Part shown: positions 42,701 to 51,697 of the stretch, in pieces
Position numbering within the stretch: position 1 is the first letter of the stretch
Layout: every line of letters begins with the position of its first letter
DNA from: Bacteroidota bacterium
Lineage (GTDB): Bacteria > Bacteroidota > Bacteroidia > Bacteroidales > Paludibacteraceae
Reading direction: 5' to 3'
NCBI GenBank assembly: GCA_023459355.1
Contig: JAEWUM010000013.1
Coordinates: forward strand, 87,033-151,032
Length of the DNA: 64,000 bases
Program-made: the position numbers and the translations under genes
Notes under the pieces: model-generated
The model's database searches: none
Seen by the model: the letters and a program-made list of their open reading frames with translations, nothing else
What the model was told of the DNA's origin: nothing

Positions 42701-44356
42701 CAGTTCCTCGCGAATCGGGTCGATAGGCGGGTTGGTCACCTGCGCGAATTGCTGCCTGAAGTAGTTGAACAAACGTTGCGGTTTGTCGGAGAAAACCGAC
42801 AAAGCTACGTCATTACCCATGGAAGAAACCGGTTCCTGTCCGCCTTCCGCCATCGGGATCATCAGTTTCTCGATGTCTTCCCGTGAATATCCGAAAGCAG
42901 TGAGCAGGGTTTTGTAATTGCTGATGTCGGTTTTAACCGTTCTTCCGGATGATATTTGATCTAAATTGATGCGGTTTTTGTCGAGCCATTCTTTGTATGG
43001 GAAAGCTTTTGCCAGGCCTTCTTTGAGTTCACGGTCGTAGTAGATTTCACCTCTTTCGGTATCAATCATAATCATCTTACCCGGTTTCAATCTACCTTTT
43101 TCCTTGATGCGGGAAGCTTCGAAATCAATCGTTCCGGTTTCAGATGCAATCACCATCAGGTCGTCGTGGGTAATGAGGTAACGGGCGGGGCGCAGACCGT
43201 TACGGTCGAGCATGCCACCTGCATAGCGGCCATCGCTGAAAAGCAGGGTAGCCGGACCGTCCCACGGTTCCATGAACATGGAGTGATATTCGTAGAAAGC
43301 TTTCAGGTTGTCGGAAATCGGGTTCTTGTCGTTCCAGCTTTCGGGTACCAGCATGGCCATGGCGTGCGGCAGGCTTTTGCCCGACATCACTAAAAATTCG
43401 AGTACGTTATCCAGCGAAGCTGAATCGCTCATGCCGGGTTGTACAATCGGCATCAGGGCCTTCAGGTCGCCCAGCTGGTCCGATTTCAGTACACTTTCGC
43501 GCGATTCCATCCAGAAACGGTTCCCGCGGATGGTGTTGATTTCGCCGTTGTGACCGAGCAAACGGAAAGGCTGCGCCAAATCCCAGGTCGGGAAGGTGTT
43601 CGTGCTGAAACGGGAATGTACCAGTGCGATACCGCTGGTGAAATGCGGGTTCGATAAATCAGGATAGTATTCCCGTAATTGCAGGGAGGTCAACATGCCT
43701 TTGTACACCATCTGGCGGGTGGAAAGACTTACCATGTAGAAACTCCGGTCTTTGGCCAAGTTGGATTTCAGGATGGCATGTTCAATTTTTTTCCTGACAA
43801 CGTAGAGTTTCGATTCCAGTGCCTGTTGGCTGGTAGCGCCGGTGATGAAAATCTGTTTGATGAGCGGTTCGTTGGAAGCCGATATAGCGCCTAAGATATC
43901 GCTGTTGACAGGTACATCGCGGATGGCCAGCAATTGCAGACCTTCTTTCTCCACATTTTCTTTGATTACATTGAGGCACAAAGCTGCTTTTTGTTCTTCT
44001 CTCGGAAGGAAAACAAGACCTGTACCGTATTTGCCTTTGGCTGGTACAGGTATGCCCTGAAGCAGGATGAATTCGTGTGGGATTTGAACCAGGATTCCGG
44101 CGCCATCGCCCGTTTTGTTATCGGCGCTTTCTGCTCCGCGGTGTACCATGTTTTCCAATACCTGTAAACCTTTTTCGACAATCTCATGCGACTTTTCGCC
44201 GTAAAGATTGAGCACCAGTCCAACACCGCAGGCATCGTGTTCGTTTTGAAATGAGTACAGCGATTGCTGTTCTATTTCGCTGATTTGTAGAGGGTTCATG
44301 TTCATGTCTTTAATCTGTGAATGGGTGTGAAATCCCATGTCAAACTGCATGTGCAA
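39779..44356 (-). CDS. gltB: Glutamate synthase large subunit
   Basis: Forms two glutamates from glutamine and 2-oxoglutarate. The 1525 residues show the glutaminase domain with Cys43 as mature N-terminus (NEHDACGVGLVLNLYG), the central and FMN-binding domains (NGLRPARYLITHDD; GGRSNTGEGGEDPERY; SGTEGGTGASPSSSIKHAGLP), the 3Fe-4S cysteines in CVIMRKCHLNTCPVGIATQD, and the C-terminal beta-helix (GGDANDYLGKGLSGGRI type repeats). The true start may be the ATG at 44305 or 44299, which would shorten the propeptide. Operon with gltD. Confidence 0.96.
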   Translation of the reverse strand: MHMQFDMGFHTHSQIKDMNMNPLQISEIEQQSLYSFQNEHDACGVGLVLNLYGEKSHEIVEKGLQVLENMVHRGAESADNKTGDGAGILVQIPHEFILLQGIPVPAKGKYGTGLVFLPREEQKAALCLNVIKENVEKEGLQLLAIRDVPVNSDILGAISASNEPLIKQIFITGATSQQALESKLYVVRKKIEHAILKSNLAKDRSFYMVSLSTRQMVYKGMLTSLQLREYYPDLSNPHFTSGIALVHSRFSTNTFPTWDLAQPFRLLGHNGEINTIRGNRFWMESRESVLKSDQLGDLKALMPIVQPGMSDSASLDNVLEFLVMSGKSLPHAMAMLVPESWNDKNPISDNLKAFYEYHSMFMEPWDGPATLLFSDGRYAGGMLDRNGLRPARYLITHDDLMVIASETGTIDFEASRIKEKGRLKPGKMIMIDTERGEIYYDRELKEGLAKAFPYKEWLDKNRINLDQISSGRTVKTDISNYKTLLTAFGYSREDIEKLMIPMAEGGQEPVSSMGNDVALSVFSDKPQRLFNYFRQQFAQVTNPPIDPIREELVMSLTAYVGSVHTNLLEPAPEICKMVKLKSPVLTNAQFDILLHLQYKGFSTAVLPMLFKAKDGKKGLEKAVKELCLAVEKAVDDGKNYIVLSDRGVDGENAPIPSLLAVSAVHHYLIDKRKRMQTDIVVETAEPREVMHFALLFGFGANAVNPYLAFCILNNQIKSGDLQLDFHTAEKNYIKAVKKGLLKVMSKMGISTLRSYRGAQIFEAIGISSSVVNTYFKGLVSKIEGIDMEDIAAEVLQPHQSAFFPAEGEEPGLLNLGQYAYRVEGVEHAWNPETIARLQIATRTGSYEKYKEYVKAVDEKELPIFIRDLLEYKRNPISIDEVEPAENIMKRFVTGAMSYGSISREAHEAMAMAMNVIGGRSNTGEGGEDPERYKKRADGLSTRSAIKQVASGRFGVTAEYLVNADEIQIKIAQGAKPGEGGQLPGHKVDKIIAKTRHSIPGISLISPPPHHDIYSIEDLAQLIFDLKNINPTAIISVKLVSESGVGTIAAGVAKAKADLILISGTEGGTGASPSSSIKHAGLPVEIGLAETQQTLVINNLRGQVILQTDGQLKTGRDVIVSALLGAEEFGFATSALIVLGCVIMRKCHLNTCPVGIATQDAELRKHFMGRYEYLINFFRFLAEDVREHLAELGYRSIDEIVGHAELLQRKKVDGPAKIDKVDLSRILYVPAENSTAALHHVKNQEHKISGVLDVELVKKALPALDLCMPVEIKSPVKNTDRTVGAMLSGEIAKRYGQAGLPDSTILAHFTGSAGQSFGAFLSKGITFKLEGDANDYLGKGLSGGRIVVVPPTGSTFRPDKNIIAGNTMLYGATSGEVYINGVAGERFCVRNSGATAVVEGAGDHCCEYMTGGRTVVLGATGRNFAAGMSGGVAYVYDENGDFDYYCNMEMVELSLIEDSMDSKELHALISNHYKYTQSAKAKEILDNWRDNVDKFIKVVPIEYKKVLQEEKMEAINKKIAQVERDY

Positions 44357-44435
44357 TTTGTTTTATTGTTTATTACAGCGGAATACCGGTCAGGATATTC
44401 CGCTGTTAAAGAGATAGATGCTTAGAAAAGTGGAC

Positions 44436-46631
44436 TTATCGGATGAAAAGTAATTCTCTGTATTTTGGCAGTGTCCACATCTGGTTGTCGACGATTAATT
44501 CTAATTTGTCAACGTCGTAACGGATTTTGTCAAAGTAAGGGAACACCTCATCGTGATAAGCTTTCGCTTTATCATATTCATGTTCAATTTTATTCGCAAC
44601 CTTGCGCGCTTCCACCATGGCATCCACGTTGTTTTTGATTTTGCAAATGCGGGTTGAAATTTCTTCAATCAGCGATTTGTTCATGGATGAAAGTTCATCG
44701 GCCTTGTCCTTTGGATACACTTCGTACATTTTGTATACATTATCGAGCAGCAAGGACTGATATTTAGTCACTACCGGAATGATGTGGTTCATACACAAGT
44801 CGCCCAGTACGCGCGCTTCAATCTGGATTTTCTTCGTGTAAGTTTCCCATTTTACTTCATTACGGGCATGTAATTCTTTTTCCGACAATACGCCTACTTT
44901 TTTAAACATGGCGATTGTTTCCGGTTTTGTATAAGCTTTGTAGATTTCCGGTACGCTGGTTTCGCAGTCCAGCCCTCTTTTGGCAGCTTCTTTTTTCCAT
45001 TCATCGCTGTAACCGTTACCATCGAAACGAATCGGTTTGGAAATTTTGATGTACTCTTTCAATACTTCGAAGATGGCTTTTTCTTTGGTAGCGCCGGCAG
45101 CAATTTTTGCATCTACAGCAACTTTGAAATCTTCCAGTTGAGCTGCTACTGCACTGTTCAGCGCGATTAATGCTGAAGAGCAGTTAGCCGAAGAACCTAC
45201 GGCGCGGAATTCGAAACGGTTACCAGTGAAGGCAAACGGAGAAGTCCTGTTACGGTCGGTATTGTCGAGCAATACTTCAGGAATATGTGGAATGCCTAAT
45301 TTCAGAATTTGTTTGTCGTCCATCACGATGGCCTCATCAGAAGTGCTTTTTTCTAATTTGTCGAGTACCGCGGTAATCTGTGAGCCCAGGAATGCTGAAA
45401 CAATAGCAGGAGGAGCTTCATTAGCGCCCAGACGGTGCGCATTGTTAGCAGTCATGATCGACGCTTTCAGCAAAGCATTGTTCTTGTACACAGCCATCAG
45501 GGTATTCACTAAGAAGGTGATGAACTGCAGGTTTTCTTCCGGAGTTTTACCGGGGGTAAGCAGACCCACACCCGTGTTTGTTCCCAGTGACCAGTTGTTG
45601 TGTTTACCCGAACCATTCACGCCAGCGAAAGGTTTCTCGTGCAACAGCAAACGGAAGCTATGGCGCCGGGCAATCTTTTTCATCAGCGACATAATCAGCA
45701 GGTTCTGGTCGTTCGACAGGTTGGCTTCGCCGAAGATAGGAGCCAGCTCAAACTGGTTCGGAGCTACCTCGTTGTGTCTTGTTTTTAAAGGGATACCATA
45801 TTTATAAGCCTCAAATTCGAGGTCTTTCATATAGGCAGCTACCCTTGAAGGAACAGCGCCAAAATAATGGTCTTCCAACTGCTGGTTTTTGGCCGATTCG
45901 TGACCCAGCAAGGTTCTGCCGGTGAGGGCTAAATCAGGACGGGTAGCATATAAACCTTCATCTACCAAGAAGTACTCTTGTTCCCAGCCTAAGTAACAAA
46001 CTACTTTTTTTACCGATGGGTCGAAGTATTTACATACAGCCGTTGCCGCTTTGTCAACCGAGCTTAATGCTTTCAACAAAGGCGCTTTCAGGTCGAGCGA
46101 TTCGCCGGTGTAAGAGATGAAGATAGTTGGGATAACCAGCGTGTCATCCATAACGAAAGCAGGTGATGAAGGGTCCCATGCTGTATAACCACGTGCTTCG
46201 AAAGTGCTGCGGATACCTCCACTCGGGAAGGATGATGCGTCAGGCTCCTGCTGAGCCAGCAACTTGCCGGAGAAATCTTCGATGATGCCTTCGCCCGGTG
46301 CGCCGATATAGTCGATGAATGAATCGTGTTTTTCGGCGGTTCCGTCTGTCAATGGCTGAAACCAGTGTGTGTAATGGGTCGCCCCTTTTTCCATCGCCCA
46401 TCGTTTCATACCGGCTGCCACGTGATCAGCAATGCCTCTTTCTAATGCCACACCATTATCCACAGCATTCTGAACCGATTTCAATGTGTCTTTTGACAAG
46501 TATTTCGCCATGGTTGAGCGGTTAAATACGTATTTACCAAAATAGTCGGATGTGAGTACGCCAGGAGCTTCTACACATAAAGCTTTTTTCTTGTAAGCTT
46601 CTTCTACTGCTTTAAATCTGAGTGATGACAT
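44436..46631 (-). CDS. glnN: Type III glutamine synthetase
   Basis: ATP-dependent synthesis of glutamine from glutamate and ammonium. The 731 residues, about 1.5 times the length of type I enzymes, identify GSIII, the form typical of Bacteroidota. Motifs include YLGWEQEYFLVDEGLYATRPDLALTGRTL, FAGVNGSGKHNNWSLGTNTGVGLL and NRTSPFAFTGNRFEFRAVGSSANC. It precedes gltB-gltD on the same strand, so ammonium assimilation (GS then GOGAT) is laid out in order. Possible promoters lie in the long upstream gap. Confidence 0.95.
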   Translation of the reverse strand: MSSLRFKAVEEAYKKKALCVEAPGVLTSDYFGKYVFNRSTMAKYLSKDTLKSVQNAVDNGVALERGIADHVAAGMKRWAMEKGATHYTHWFQPLTDGTAEKHDSFIDYIGAPGEGIIEDFSGKLLAQQEPDASSFPSGGIRSTFEARGYTAWDPSSPAFVMDDTLVIPTIFISYTGESLDLKAPLLKALSSVDKAATAVCKYFDPSVKKVVCYLGWEQEYFLVDEGLYATRPDLALTGRTLLGHESAKNQQLEDHYFGAVPSRVAAYMKDLEFEAYKYGIPLKTRHNEVAPNQFELAPIFGEANLSNDQNLLIMSLMKKIARRHSFRLLLHEKPFAGVNGSGKHNNWSLGTNTGVGLLTPGKTPEENLQFITFLVNTLMAVYKNNALLKASIMTANNAHRLGANEAPPAIVSAFLGSQITAVLDKLEKSTSDEAIVMDDKQILKLGIPHIPEVLLDNTDRNRTSPFAFTGNRFEFRAVGSSANCSSALIALNSAVAAQLEDFKVAVDAKIAAGATKEKAIFEVLKEYIKISKPIRFDGNGYSDEWKKEAAKRGLDCETSVPEIYKAYTKPETIAMFKKVGVLSEKELHARNEVKWETYTKKIQIEARVLGDLCMNHIIPVVTKYQSLLLDNVYKMYEVYPKDKADELSSMNKSLIEEISTRICKIKNNVDAMVEARKVANKIEHEYDKAKAYHDEVFPYFDKIRYDVDKLELIVDNQMWTLPKYRELLFIR

Positions 46632-47086
46632 AATTTTTATATTTTGTGGTTTATTTAATATCTTATTGTTATGTAAAAATATGATATGGCTAACTTTATG
46701 TTAGTTATTCTTTGCAAAAATAATAATAATGTTATTTATATTATTGTTTTTATTGTTAATTGTTTGATTTAAAAACCGGATGTGTCAATTTGATATTCAA
46801 TCTTCGTTTTTTGCTTACAAATCCGAATTAAAACCGAATTATATGTTATAAAGCATAAAATCTTAATATTGTCTTTCTTAGTTTTTTAATCTGCAAAGAT
46901 ACATACTTTTCTTGCAAATTTGTTAAAAAGACAGGCTATTTCTCACGAAGTAGCCTGTCTGAAACAATAAAACTAAAAAACACACGATTAAATCCAAGAA
47001 CTTCACCGTGTTTTCGATTTGCGGACACCAGACTCCAGACTCCGGTCACCAGTGTCTGGAGTCCGGCGACTGGTGTCCGGTGACTT
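46632..47086. promoter_or_regulatory. glnN leader region with two possible -7 boxes
   Basis: No gene in this 455-bp gap. On the - strand TATTTTTG (46715-46722) and TATCTTTG (46894-46901) both fit TAnnTTTG, giving glnN either an 80-nt or a 260-nt leader. The part nearer amtB holds the hairpin element at 47022-47079. Two promoters would suit nitrogen-dependent control (inference). Confidence 0.45.
47022..47079. repeat. Nested hairpin element behind amtB
   Basis: Outer stem CGGACACCAG/CTGGTGTCCG (47022-47031 with 47070-47079) and inner stem ACTCCAGAC/GTCTGGAGT (47032-47040 with 47054-47062), both perfect. The words are variations of gactccagactccgg, as in the element at 2337-2374. It lies 7 bp past the amtB stop and may act in 3' end formation. 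Confidence 0.65.
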
Positions 47087-48328
47087 TTAATTATACGCCG
47101 TCTCTCCGTGTTCGTATATATCCAATCCTTCTTCTTCCACACGTCTTGAAACGCGGAGTATTTTCGCTTTTTTCAGGATGTAGAACAATACTAATCCTGT
47201 TCCGAACGACCATACGAAGAACACGAGGACGCCGATGGCCTGTATGCCTAATTGGCTCCATCCGCCTCCGTAGAACAAACCATTCGTGGTGGAGAATAAT
47301 CCAACCATCAGGGTTCCGAAGGCTCCGGAAACGCCGTGAACGGAAATTGCACCTACAGGGTCGTCGACTTTCACTACTTTATCAAAGAACTCTACCGCGA
47401 AAGGCAGTATGATGCCAGCCATAGTGCCGATTAGCACTGCACCAACGGGGTCGACCACGTTGGCACCGGCCGTGATGGCTACTAATCCGGCCAATGCGCC
47501 GTTGAGTGAGAACGATAGTTCCGGACGTCTGTAGCGGAACCACGAAACCATCATGGCGGCAACAGCGCCTGCTGCGGCGGCTAAGTTGGTGGTTACGGCA
47601 ATGTGCCCGATGGCTACCGCGTTTTCAGTCCCTGAAGCTGCAAGCTGTGAGCCGGGGTTGAATCCGAACCATCCGAACCAGAGGATGAAAACACCCAACG
47701 CACCTAACAAGAGGTTGTGTCCGGGAATGGCATTCGGTTTTCCCTGTTTGTTGTATTTCCCGATACGGGGACCGATGATGGCAGCTCCGGCTAATCCGAC
47801 CCAGGCGCCTACCGAGTGAACGATAGAAGATCCTGCGAAATCGTGGAAGCCTAGTTGACTTAACCATCCGCCTCCCCAGGTCCAGTGACCGGAAATCGGG
47901 TAAATCAGCACAGAAATCACAATAGTAAAAATCAGATATGCCTTGAATTCAGTCCGCTCGGCCATCGCGCCCGATACAATCGTGGCAGCCGTTGCACAGA
48001 AAACGGTTTGGAAAAACAAATCTGAATAATCCGCGTAGTTATCGCCATAACCATCGCTCATAAAGAATAAATCGGGTATTCCGATCAGGCCGGCAATTGA
48101 ATCGCCATACATCAGGGTAAAGCCAATTACCCAGTAAAGTATTGATCCGATTGCAAAGTCCATCAGGTTTTTCATCAGGATGTTAGCCGTGTTTTTTGAC
48201 CGGGTGAAACCGGCTTCAACCAGCGCAAATCCCGCCTGCATGAACATAACCAGAAATCCGGCAATCAGCAGCCACATATTGTCAAGACCTATCTGCAGGC
48301 CTACTATATTTTCTTCCATAATTTTCAA
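47087..48328 (-). CDS. amtB: Ammonium transporter
   Basis: Inner-membrane ammonium channel of the Amt/Rh family with about 11 membrane segments; 413 residues. Signature parts are DNMWLLIAGFLVMFMQAGFALVEAGFTRSKN, FHDFAGSSIVHSVGAWVGLAGA (pore His region) and NGALAGLVAITAGANVVDPVGAVLIG. No cleavable signal peptide is apparent; the start may be the ATG 9 nt downstream (MEENIVG). It follows glnK by 21 nt, the usual pairing in which PII gates the channel. Confidence 0.95.
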   Translation of the reverse strand: MKIMEENIVGLQIGLDNMWLLIAGFLVMFMQAGFALVEAGFTRSKNTANILMKNLMDFAIGSILYWVIGFTLMYGDSIAGLIGIPDLFFMSDGYGDNYADYSDLFFQTVFCATAATIVSGAMAERTEFKAYLIFTIVISVLIYPISGHWTWGGGWLSQLGFHDFAGSSIVHSVGAWVGLAGAAIIGPRIGKYNKQGKPNAIPGHNLLLGALGVFILWFGWFGFNPGSQLAASGTENAVAIGHIAVTTNLAAAAGAVAAMMVSWFRYRRPELSFSLNGALAGLVAITAGANVVDPVGAVLIGTMAGIILPFAVEFFDKVVKVDDPVGAISVHGVSGAFGTLMVGLFSTTNGLFYGGGWSQLGIQAIGVLVFFVWSFGTGLVLFYILKKAKILRVSRRVEEEGLDIYEHGETAYN

Positions 48329-48349
48329 TTTTGTAATTTGTAATCAGGT

Positions 48350-48706
48350 TTATTTCTCGTTTTCGGCATTGTAGAGCGCGATATCGCCTCTTTCGTTTGT
48401 CCGGATTCTGATTGCATCATCCACATTGATGATGAATATTCTTCCGTCGCCGATTTCGCCCGTGTAGGCTGACTGCTGGATGGCTTTCACCGTTTTTTCC
48501 ACATTCTTGTCACGAACAATGATGCTGATCAAAGTTCTTTCAATGTAGCTGGTGTCGTAAACCACACCACGGTAAATGCGTCCCTGACGGGCCTTGCCAA
48601 CGCCTCTTACATCGTAATAGGAAAACCATTCTATGTCGATAGCATCCAATGCTTCTCTGACATCATCAAATTTGGTTTTCCGGATAATAGCTTCAATTTT
48701 TTTCAT
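48350..48706 (-). CDS. glnK: PII nitrogen regulatory protein
   Basis: A 118-residue PII signalling protein from the ATG at 48706 (MKKIEAIIRKTKFDDVREAL); the upstream frame adds nine unlikely residues. The T-loop runs YDVRGVGKARQGRIYRG, with Tyr in RIYRG near the usual modification site but otherwise unlike the GHTELYRG of proteobacteria. The B/C loops are GEIGDGRIFIINVDDAIRIRTNERG. It would sense 2-oxoglutarate/ATP and plug AmtB, its neighbour. Confidence 0.92.
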   Translation of the reverse strand: MKKIEAIIRKTKFDDVREALDAIDIEWFSYYDVRGVGKARQGRIYRGVVYDTSYIERTLISIIVRDKNVEKTVKAIQQSAYTGEIGDGRIFIINVDDAIRIRTNERGDIALYNAENEK

Positions 48707-48814
48707 AACTTTTCTTTTTAAGCCGATATTCATCTGCTGATGTTTTTCCGGCAGTTAATTTAAATTTGACTGAATAAATCCGTTGTATTCCTGCTGTTCA
48801 GGAGTGAAACCAAA

Positions 48815-49450
48815 TCAGAGGGTTATCCCTGCAACAATGAAAAACTGTTGCGTTTTCGGGTTCAGGATAACACTGCCTGATAGCGGAAGGGTGAATGAAT
48901 CGGTTATTTTGAGGTCTTTCGACGTGCTCAAACCAACATTAACCAATGAAAAACTTCCGTCCGGTGTGTGCCATCCGTTACCTGCACCTGCAAAGATGCT
49001 GAACGATTTAAAGGCGTAACCTAATTCAAAATACATATCTCCACCTGCTGTGCCAGCGCCCTGGTTAAGCATATAATTTCCGGCAAGAGATAAATCCTTA
49101 ATACCGTATCCCAGGTTTAATTCGACACCATGTGAGGTTCCGTCGAAATACTTTACCCCGGGATAGTAATAATCTGTCAGACCGACTGACAAGCCAAAAT
49201 CAAATGCATAGCTTGCGAATAAGTCCATTTCGTCCAACCCGTTATCAATAGCGGCCGACCCCCAGGCTCCAAGCGAGAAACCTCCTGTCGAGAAAGTTAC
49301 ACCCGGTTGGATGGAAGCGCCTGCTGCTTTTGTTCCGCGCCATACATAGGAGCTTACAACATCGGCTCCGACTTCCAGACTCTGGGCTTTAACGCCCATT
49401 GTTGTTAACACTGCAATCATTGCGATTGCCCAAATTTTCATCTTTTTCAT
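48815..49450 (-). CDS. TorF-like putative outer-membrane porin
   Basis: A 211-residue protein with a signal peptide (ends VKAQ) and a barrel pattern: VGADVVSSYVWRGTKAAGASIQPGVTFSTGGFSLGAWGS, which resembles the TorF/gcw_chp family, and a final strand QQFFIVAGITL. It is on the same strand just upstream of glnK-amtB (108 nt), so it may give ammonium or small nitrogen compounds a path through the outer membrane; that is inference from position. Confidence 0.75.
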   Translation of the reverse strand: MKKMKIWAIAMIAVLTTMGVKAQSLEVGADVVSSYVWRGTKAAGASIQPGVTFSTGGFSLGAWGSAAIDNGLDEMDLFASYAFDFGLSVGLTDYYYPGVKYFDGTSHGVELNLGYGIKDLSLAGNYMLNQGAGTAGGDMYFELGYAFKSFSIFAGAGNGWHTPDGSFSLVNVGLSTSKDLKITDSFTLPLSGSVILNPKTQQFFIVAGITL

Positions 49451-49554
49451 ACCTTTAGAAAATTTTTAATTAAAACTAAAACCTTAAAAAACGATATATA
49501 GAATGAAAACCTGTTGTAACAACCGTCTGAAAAAAGTCGTTAACTAAGTGATTG

Positions 49555-50775
49555 TTACTCGAGGCGTCTCATTGCTTCAAGGGTATTTTCGCGACTGCCG
49601 AATGCCGAAAACCGGATGTATCCTTCGCCGCTTGCACCGAATCCCGCTCCCGGGGTGGTGACGATATTTTTTTCTTTCAACAGATAATCAAAGTATTCCC
49701 AGCTGCTCATGCCGGCCGGAGTTTTGGCCCAAACGTAAGGGGCATTGATGCCTCCGAAGACTGTAAGACCAACTTTTTCAAGTCCTTCCCGGATGATGCG
49801 CGCGTTTTCTTTGTAATACGCGATTAGCTCCGTTACCTGTTTCTTTCCGGCTTCGCTGTAAGTGGCTTCTGCTGCCCGTTGTACCACGTAAGAAGTTCCG
49901 TTGAACTTGGTGGTGTGGCGGCGGTTCCATAGTTTATTCAGCATCACTTGTTCGCCGTTTTCCGAGTAGGCCATCAGTTGCTTGGGGACTACTGTGTATG
50001 CACAGCGTGTTCCGGTGAAACCGGCTGTTTTGGAAAAACTCCTGAATTCGATGGCCACTTCTTTGGCTCCCGGTATTTCGTATATACTGTGAGGAACGTT
50101 TTCCTCCGTTATAAATGCTTCGTATGCTGCATCGAACAGGATGACAGCCTTATTTTCCCTGGCGTAATCGACCCAAACGGCGAGTTGTTCTCGGGTTAAG
50201 GTGGTGCCGGTCGGATTGTTCGGATAACAGAGATAAATCAAGTCCACTCTTTCTTTCGGAAGCTCCGGAACAAAGTTGTTTTCTTCTTTGCAGGGAAGGT
50301 AAACGATGTTGGACCAGCTGCCCGACGCTTCGGGTTGACCAGCTCTTCCGCCCATGGCGTTTGTGTCGACATACACCGGGTATACCGGATCGGTCACAGC
50401 CACTTTGTTTCGCGTACTGAATATATCTCCTATGTTGCCGGTGTCACTCTTGGCACCGTCGCTGACAAATATTTCATCGGTTTCGATATCAATATTATGT
50501 GCTGCGTAATCGTTCGATTTAATTGCTTCGCGGAGAAAAGCATAGCCCTGTTCAGGTCCGTATCCGCGAAATGTTGCCTGATTTCTTTGTTCTTCAGCGG
50601 CTTTTATCATCGCGTCGACCGAGGCGTCCGGCAGGGGGAGTGTTACGTCTCCGATTCCCATTCGGATAATTCCGGCTTCGGGATTGGATTCCTGGTATCC
50701 GGCAACCCTTCGTGCAATTTCTGAAAATAGATAGGTGGCAGGAATCCTGATAAAATGTTCGTTAATCAATGCCAT
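49555..50775 (-). CDS. dapL: LL-diaminopimelate aminotransferase
   Basis: PLP enzyme converting tetrahydrodipicolinate straight to LL-diaminopimelate, bypassing the acylated routes. The 406 residues have the DapL-type N-terminus (FSEIARRVAGYQESNPEAGIIRMGIGDVTLPLP), FVSDGAKSDTGNIGDIF, and the PLP lysine in SFSKTAGFTGTRC. The length and the GAKSDTGN motif separate it from ordinary aspartate aminotransferases. It follows dapF by 29 nt: two consecutive lysine/peptidoglycan steps in one operon. Confidence 0.95.
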   Translation of the reverse strand: MALINEHFIRIPATYLFSEIARRVAGYQESNPEAGIIRMGIGDVTLPLPDASVDAMIKAAEEQRNQATFRGYGPEQGYAFLREAIKSNDYAAHNIDIETDEIFVSDGAKSDTGNIGDIFSTRNKVAVTDPVYPVYVDTNAMGGRAGQPEASGSWSNIVYLPCKEENNFVPELPKERVDLIYLCYPNNPTGTTLTREQLAVWVDYARENKAVILFDAAYEAFITEENVPHSIYEIPGAKEVAIEFRSFSKTAGFTGTRCAYTVVPKQLMAYSENGEQVMLNKLWNRRHTTKFNGTSYVVQRAAEATYSEAGKKQVTELIAYYKENARIIREGLEKVGLTVFGGINAPYVWAKTPAGMSSWEYFDYLLKEKNIVTTPGAGFGASGEGYIRFSAFGSRENTLEAMRRLE

Positions 50776-50804
50776 TTCTGTTTACGATGTGTTTTATTGT
50801 TGTT

Positions 50805-51671
50805 TTATTGTTCTGCTTGTCCTTCGAAAACTGTGACTGCGTCTCCGGTCAGATATACATGATTATCCGACACTTTCCATTCAATGGTCAGGTTGCCGCC
50901 GAGCAACTCGATGTCGACTTTCCTGAAACTTAGTTTGTTTAATACTCCGGCTACTGCTGCGGCACAAGCGCCTGTTCCGCAAGCCATGGTTTCGCCCGAT
51001 CCTCTTTCCCACACGCGCATCTTCAGCTTGTCGTACGAAACGAGTTCGATAAATTCAGTATTCGTCCTGTTTGGAAAGATCGCCGCGTTTTCAATTTCCG
51101 GTCCTGTTTTCTGTAAATCCAATGAAGCAATATTGCCGGTGAAAATCACCGCGTGTGGATTGCCCATCGACACGGTTGTTATGTTGTATGCCCTTCCGGA
51201 TGGAAACTTAACTGTTTCGTTAATCATCATCTCTTTATCTGTGCTTACCGGGATTGCATTTGTTTGTAAAATTGGTTCGCCCATATCCACTGTTACCCGT
51301 TCAACTTTTCCGTCTTTTCCCGGAAAGAGTTGCAGTTTTTTAATTCCCGCGAGGGTTTCGAGTGTCAGTTCGGTTTTGTTGGTCATCCCCTTGTCGAATA
51401 CATATTTGCCGATGCACCGGGAGGCGTTTCCGCACATTTCCGACTCTGAGCCATCGGCGTTGAACATGCGCATTCTGAAATCAGCTTTTTCCGAAGGTAA
51501 TATCAAAACCAATCCGTCGGAACCGATACCTTTGTGTCGGTCGCTCCATCGAACAGCTAATTCGGATGGATTTTCTATGTGCTCTTCAAAACCGTTAATA
51601 TATATGTAATCGTTACCGGTTCCGTGCATTTTGGTGAAAAATGTAAGCTTTTTATGTTTTATTGTTGTCAT
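50805..51671 (-). CDS. dapF: Diaminopimelate epimerase
   Basis: Converts LL- to meso-diaminopimelate. From the ATG at 51671 (MTTIKHKKLTFFTKMHGTGNDYIYI) it has 288 residues; the frame upstream to 51725 crosses the promoter. Both catalytic cysteines are visible: MCGNASRCIGKYVF and ACGTGACAAAVAG. First gene of the dapF-dapL operon, an order in which the enzyme of the later step is transcribed first. Confidence 0.96.
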   Translation of the reverse strand: MTTIKHKKLTFFTKMHGTGNDYIYINGFEEHIENPSELAVRWSDRHKGIGSDGLVLILPSEKADFRMRMFNADGSESEMCGNASRCIGKYVFDKGMTNKTELTLETLAGIKKLQLFPGKDGKVERVTVDMGEPILQTNAIPVSTDKEMMINETVKFPSGRAYNITTVSMGNPHAVIFTGNIASLDLQKTGPEIENAAIFPNRTNTEFIELVSYDKLKMRVWERGSGETMACGTGACAAAVAGVLNKLSFRKVDIELLGGNLTIEWKVSDNHVYLTGDAVTVFEGQAEQ

Positions 51672-51689
51672 AATGTTTATTAACTGATG

Positions 51690-51697
51690 CAAAATTA
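51690..51697 (-). promoter_or_regulatory. Putative -7 box of dapF-dapL
   Basis: CAAAATTA on the + strand is TAATTTTG on the - strand (TAnnTTTG), 19 bp upstream of the dapF ATG. The 180-bp gap upstream to 51905 shows no gene. Confidence 0.55.

Noticed and set aside
45226..45807. 193-codon + strand frame opposite glnN
   Set aside because: Shadow of glnN; no signal of its own.
47008..47412. 134-codon + strand frame over the amtB end and hairpin
   Set aside because: Begins in a palindromic element and runs antisense to amtB.
50884..51609. 241-codon + strand frame opposite dapF
   Set aside because: Exact antisense of a certain gene; the translation is a Ser/Pro-rich mirror product without motifs.
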